Source of the DNA: UBA5177 sp002413265
GTDB taxonomy: Bacteria; Chloroflexota; UBA5177
Direction of reading: 5' to 3'
Assembly: GCA_036752825.1 (NCBI GenBank)
Contig: DAIORV010000101.1
Coordinates: 1 to 8,270, forward strand
Length of the DNA: 8,270 nt
The notes under the pieces are model-generated. The model did no database searches and had not been told where the DNA came from. It saw only the letters and a program-made list of their open reading frames with translations. This document shows positions 6,068 to 8,270 of the stretch, piece after piece. The number at the start of each line of letters is the position of its first letter. Within the stretch, counting starts at the first letter, position 1. The translations under genes and the position numbers were made by a program.

Positions 6068-6868
6068 GTGCCCATTCGTCTGATGATCACTGTCAAGGCA
6101 TACCCCAACATCAGCCGCCGCCACGGTGAGGTAGTGTGCGTAGCGGGTATCCGCATTGACATGCCGAAACCGGCGTGGGTGCGGCTTTGGCCAGTCCAGT
6201 TTCGAGACCTGCCTTTCGCCGCGCGCTTCGAGAAGTACCAAGAGATCACCGTCGATGCGGCGCTGAGTGACAAGGACAACCGCCCCGAAAGCCTCTGGCC
6301 TCGTACCGACACATTGATCCCGGGTAGGCACTATTCCTCCAAGCAGCGCTGGGCCGCTCGTCGACGCTGGGTTGAGCCCCTCATTGTCAACTCGATGTGC
6401 GAGGTCCTTGAGCGGCAGGAGGAAGATAGGACTTCGCTTGCGGTCATCCGTCCGGGCACAGTCCACGACCTCCTCATCGAGAAGGTGGCGTCAGGGTGGA
6501 AGCCCGAGCAGCAGTCCGTCATCGATCAGCCCAGCCTTTTCTTTCCAGGCAGGTCGACCCTAAAGTCAATCCCCTACCGGTTCAAGTACCAATACACCTG
6601 CCAACGAAAAGGGTGCAAGGGCCACGAGCAGTCGATCATCGACTGGGAACTTGGCGAAGCCTTTCGGAGCTGGTCCTCCGACGACATCGCAACTCGTCTA
6701 CGACTAATCCGCCATAAGTGGCTTGAGGAGATGTGCGGGCGGGACAAGGACACCCTCTTCTTCGTTGGAAACATCCACCTCTATCCGCGCACCTTCTTAG
6801 TCCTGGGAACTTTCTGGCCCCCGAAGGAGGGGGTGACCGACCAGCTAAGCCTCAGCCTAGACTCGTGA
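6068..6868 (+). CDS. Conserved protein of unknown function with Cys-x4-Cys-x2-His cluster
   Basis: I do not recognise a named function. The frame is open from ATG 6008, but the first 20 residues are Arg/Pro/Ala-rich and unlike the rest. GTG 6068 (MPIRLMITVKAYPNIS) or ATG 6083 (MITVKAYPNIS) are better starts; none has an SD. From the GTG it is 266 residues. Regions: an N-terminal part VKAYPNISRRHGEVVCVAGIR with VRLWPVQFRDL and FEKYQEITVDA; a middle containing RPESLWPRTDTLI and LAVIRPGTVHDLLIE; then FKYQYTC178QRKGC183KGH186E leading into SIIDWELGEAFRSW, and a C-terminal TLFFVGNIHLYPRTFLVLGTFWPP. The Cys-Cys-His group may bind a metal, and the adjacent His/Glu/Asp/Glu residues could be catalytic. 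I recall similar proteins beside DUF488 genes. It ends 17 bases inside the convergent DUF488 gene. Confidence 0.8.
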   Translation: MPIRLMITVKAYPNISRRHGEVVCVAGIRIDMPKPAWVRLWPVQFRDLPFAARFEKYQEITVDAALSDKDNRPESLWPRTDTLIPGRHYSSKQRWAARRRWVEPLIVNSMCEVLERQEEDRTSLAVIRPGTVHDLLIEKVASGWKPEQQSVIDQPSLFFPGRSTLKSIPYRFKYQYTCQRKGCKGHEQSIIDWELGEAFRSWSSDDIATRLRLIRHKWLEEMCGRDKDTLFFVGNIHLYPRTFLVLGTFWPPKEGVTDQLSLSLDS

Positions 6869-7295
6869 CAATTAGTGTCGGGTTCAGGTGGCATGCAGCA
6901 GCGACGATCTGCTGACGGTGACATCGAACCTCATCACGTTCTGCGCATAAGACGGCAACTCTTCGCTTCGACGCCACGTCGGCTAGCCACGCCAGTGCGG
7001 CCTGCCCCGAAGTCTCCAAAAGCTGGCTGAATCGTTTTTTCGCGCTTTCTTCGCCGTCACGATACGAGGGGCGGTTATCCGGCGGGTTGCCCAGCGCGAC
7101 CTCGTGCCGGTATTCGATCCCGGCAGCGGCCAGTGTCTTCTGAAGGGCGAACCCTGAGAAACCAGGCACTCCGCTTCGGGGGCTCAGGCGAACGTCGACG
7201 AGGAGATCGACACCTAACGTTTTGAGCGTCCCGATCAACTCAGAGGACCTGCGGCCACCATATCCAACACTCACAAGGCCACAATTCTTTCGCAT
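6852..7295 (-). CDS. DUF488 family protein
   Basis: A 147-residue protein with the complete DUF488 pattern. The N-terminus is VSVGYGGRRSSELIGTLKTLGVDLLVDVRLSPRS, the family signature G(Y/H)G.R...EL...L...GV..LVDVR..P.S, here with VDVR at 33-36. It continues GFSGFALQKTLAAAGIEYRHEVALGNP and ends with VAVLCAERDEVRCHR (Cys117, Cys125, His126), the usual LLCAE....CHR. The family is uncharacterised; conserved Asp, Arg, Cys and His suggest binding or chemistry on nucleotides or nucleic acid, which is inference. No SD precedes ATG 7295. Its 3' end overlaps the tail of the unknown protein gene on the opposite strand, and its 5' end faces the MerR-like regulator gene across a 31-base AT-rich gap, so it is probably under that regulator's control. 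Confidence 0.88.
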   Translation of the reverse strand: MRKNCGLVSVGYGGRRSSELIGTLKTLGVDLLVDVRLSPRSGVPGFSGFALQKTLAAAGIEYRHEVALGNPPDNRPSYRDGEESAKKRFSQLLETSGQAALAWLADVASKRRVAVLCAERDEVRCHRQQIVAAACHLNPTLIVTSLG

Positions 7296-7297
7296 TT

Positions 7298-7313
7298 GCT
7301 TAAGAATTTAAGC
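7298..7313. promoter_or_regulatory. Inverted repeat GCTTAAGAATTTAAGC between DUF488 and regulator genes, probable operator
   Basis: Arms GCTTAA (7298-7303) and TTAAGC (7308-7313) flank GAAT, three bases upstream of the DUF488 start codon. The motif AAGAATT occurs here (7302-7308) and again at 7322-7328, a 20-base shift or about two helical turns. The AT-rich dyad in a divergent 31-base gap is a likely binding site for the neighbouring regulator. No good -35/-10 pair could be fixed for either direction. Confidence 0.45.
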
Positions 7314-7326
7314 CATTACTGAAGAA

Positions 7327-7743
7327 TTGGGGCGATTCCGGGCAAGCGAACTCTGCCAGCGAGTCGGCATCTCGCAGGCGAAACACACCCAGTGGGCAGC
7401 GAAAGGGGTGTGCCGACCGATCCATCGAGATGAACGTGCAGATCGTGCTGACGCCGTAGAGCTGGTCGTCGCCGCTCAACTGATGGAAGCTATTCGAGAC
7501 ATCGACAAGGTGCGCCGGGCGATGACTTCGCTTGGCGCTCGTGAAGTCAAGGCCGGGGGTAACTTGGCCGTTGTCTGGGACGAGGAACTCGAGTCAGCCT
7601 CGTTCATGTCGAGTGACCGCGAGATCGGCGCACACGTACGCCACGGTCGACCCGTGCGGGTCATTCCAGTCGGCCCGAAGCTCCTCCAGGTGCTGGACAG
7701 TCTTGAAAGACTGGCATCGGATCGGCGAACTTACGGTGACTGA
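7327..7743 (+). CDS. MerR-like helix-turn-helix transcriptional regulator
   Basis: A 138-residue protein. Residues 4-30 (FRASELCQRVGISQAKHTQWAAKGVCRP) look like the MerR-type HTH: R.SEL...VGIS...L..W..KGV..P. They are followed by a helix ADAVELVVAAQLMEAIRDIDKVRRAM, as in regulators where an R/Y-D-x-V-E-L helix follows the wing. The second half (GGNLAVVWDEELESAS, HGRPVRVIPVGPKLLQVLDSLERLA) is not a known effector domain to me. The start is TTG 7327 or possibly ATT 7315, because a stop lies at 7309-7311; there is no SD, so a leaderless transcript is possible. It is divergent from DUF488 across an inverted repeat and is the obvious candidate to control it. It may control the nuclease genes further left as well. 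Confidence 0.7.
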   Translation: MGRFRASELCQRVGISQAKHTQWAAKGVCRPIHRDERADRADAVELVVAAQLMEAIRDIDKVRRAMTSLGAREVKAGGNLAVVWDEELESASFMSSDREIGAHVRHGRPVRVIPVGPKLLQVLDSLERLASDRRTYGD

Positions 7744-8064
7744 CCAAGCTTTCGGGCGCTTGGCTTCCTCCTTGGCCATCCAGTGAAGGGAAAGGGCACG
7801 AACCCCACCACGACGCAGGGTACGGCTCGTACCCGGATGCTACGAATAATTACTCCCTATCGACATCAACTTTCATCCTTGCGCCAAATAAAGGTCGCTC
7901 GACTCGCGTGCCAACAGAGGAACGCCGCTTCTGTTGTCCGCGGCCACCGTTTGCCGGCACCGGGATGGGTTGGTGCAGCTGCTCCGATTGCTAGGCGGTT
8001 TCCATCGTCGTCGAGTCCGCGCAGCTACCGGAAACGCGGTGCGGGGTTTGGGGCGGCATTTGTC
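7744..8064. other. Intergenic region between convergent genes, no gene recognised
   Basis: Three-frame reading on both strands shows only motif-free frames. The one clear structure is the hairpin at 7818-7834. Confidence 0.5.
7818..7834 (+). terminator. GC-rich hairpin, possible U-less terminator of the regulator gene
   Basis: GGGTACG (7818-7824) and CGTACCC (7828-7834) form a perfect 7-bp stem with a three-base loop, 75 bases after the regulator stop codon. There is no T-run on either side. It lies between convergent genes, where actinobacteria often have U-less hairpins. Confidence 0.4.
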
Positions 8065-8270
8065 TCAATACCCGTCGATGACGGCGTTCAAAAGGGGTTG
8101 CCCTGATATATATCTGCTCAGCTGTTCGCTGACGAGGCGCCAGGCGCGGTCGTACGCTCGGGACACCGAGCCCGCGATGTGCGGGGTGATCAATATGCCC
8201 GGCGCGCGCCACAAACGATGACCAGCCGGAAGCGGCTCCGGATCGGACACGTCGATCGCGGCTTGGATTC
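8065..8270 (-). CDS. D-isomer-specific 2-hydroxyacid dehydrogenase, C-terminal fragment
   Basis: The minus-strand frame is open from the right edge to a TGA at 8067-8065 and gives 67 residues of C-terminus. It contains AAIDVSDPEPLPAGHRLW followed by ITPHIAGS, the family hallmark D.(F/S)..EPLP..HPLW....TPH.AG. The His of TPH is the catalytic acid/base of NAD-dependent D-2-hydroxyacid dehydrogenases. The tail LSRYISGQPLLNAVIDGY matches the usual N...V.. ending. The catalytic Arg and Glu and the Rossmann domain lie outside the window, so the substrate (phosphoglycerate, glyoxylate or other 2-oxoacid) cannot be judged. It is convergent with the regulator gene and looks like an intact gene simply cut by the window edge. 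Confidence 0.93.
   Translation of the reverse strand, partial: IQAAIDVSDPEPLPAGHRLWRAPGILITPHIAGSVSRAYDRAWRLVSEQLSRYISGQPLLNAVIDGY

Noticed and set aside
5912..6466. Minus-strand frame of 184 codons opposite the unknown gene
   Set aside because: The plus strand encodes a protein with ordered motifs and a metal-site-like cluster; the antisense frame has none.
7783..8221. Plus-strand frames at the right edge
   Set aside because: They are motif-free and opposite a clear dehydrogenase C-terminus.

Overview
The window is GC-rich, chromosomal-looking DNA. GC-rich codon use, GTG/TTG starts, starts lacking a Shine-Dalgarno (SD) sequence and the gene families present fit an actinobacterium; this is inference, as no marker gene is present. 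No CRISPR array, complete insertion sequence, rRNA or intact tRNA was found.

Layout. Positions 1-339 (minus) hold the N-terminal part of an eIF-2B-like (IF2B family) protein running off the left edge. Positions 473-757 (minus) hold a small SelW/Rdx-type thioredoxin-fold protein whose second redox residue is encoded by an in-frame TGA, giving C-V-P-U. A hairpin with bacterial SECIS geometry follows the TGA, and a TTG start sits behind a perfect GGAGGT. This is very probably a selenoprotein that an ordinary ORF caller would truncate or miss. Positions 760-1396 lack a convincing gene but contain a degenerate tRNA-like chain of hairpins ending in a textbook T-arm, and an orphan plus-strand intrinsic terminator.

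Positions 1397-3114 (minus) are a translationally coupled marR-MFS exporter operon with a nearly complete promoter, an apparently leaderless start and a palindromic operator touching the start codon. Positions 3561-4835 (minus) encode a second MFS exporter of the same general type.

Positions 4877-7743 form an accessory, nuclease-rich block: a broken SacI-family restriction endonuclease, a small GIY-YIG nuclease, an unrecognised 267-aa protein with a Cys-Cys-His cluster, a convergent DUF488 protein, and a divergent MerR-like regulator that shares with DUF488 a short AT-rich intergenic region containing an inverted repeat. The last four could be a small nucleic-acid-processing or defence module; this rests on context and domain type only. 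The far right (8065-8270, minus) is the C-terminus of a D-2-hydroxyacid dehydrogenase.

The window thus has housekeeping-type genes at both edges (IF2B-like protein, selenoprotein, dehydrogenase), with efflux genes and a decaying restriction/nuclease island between them.
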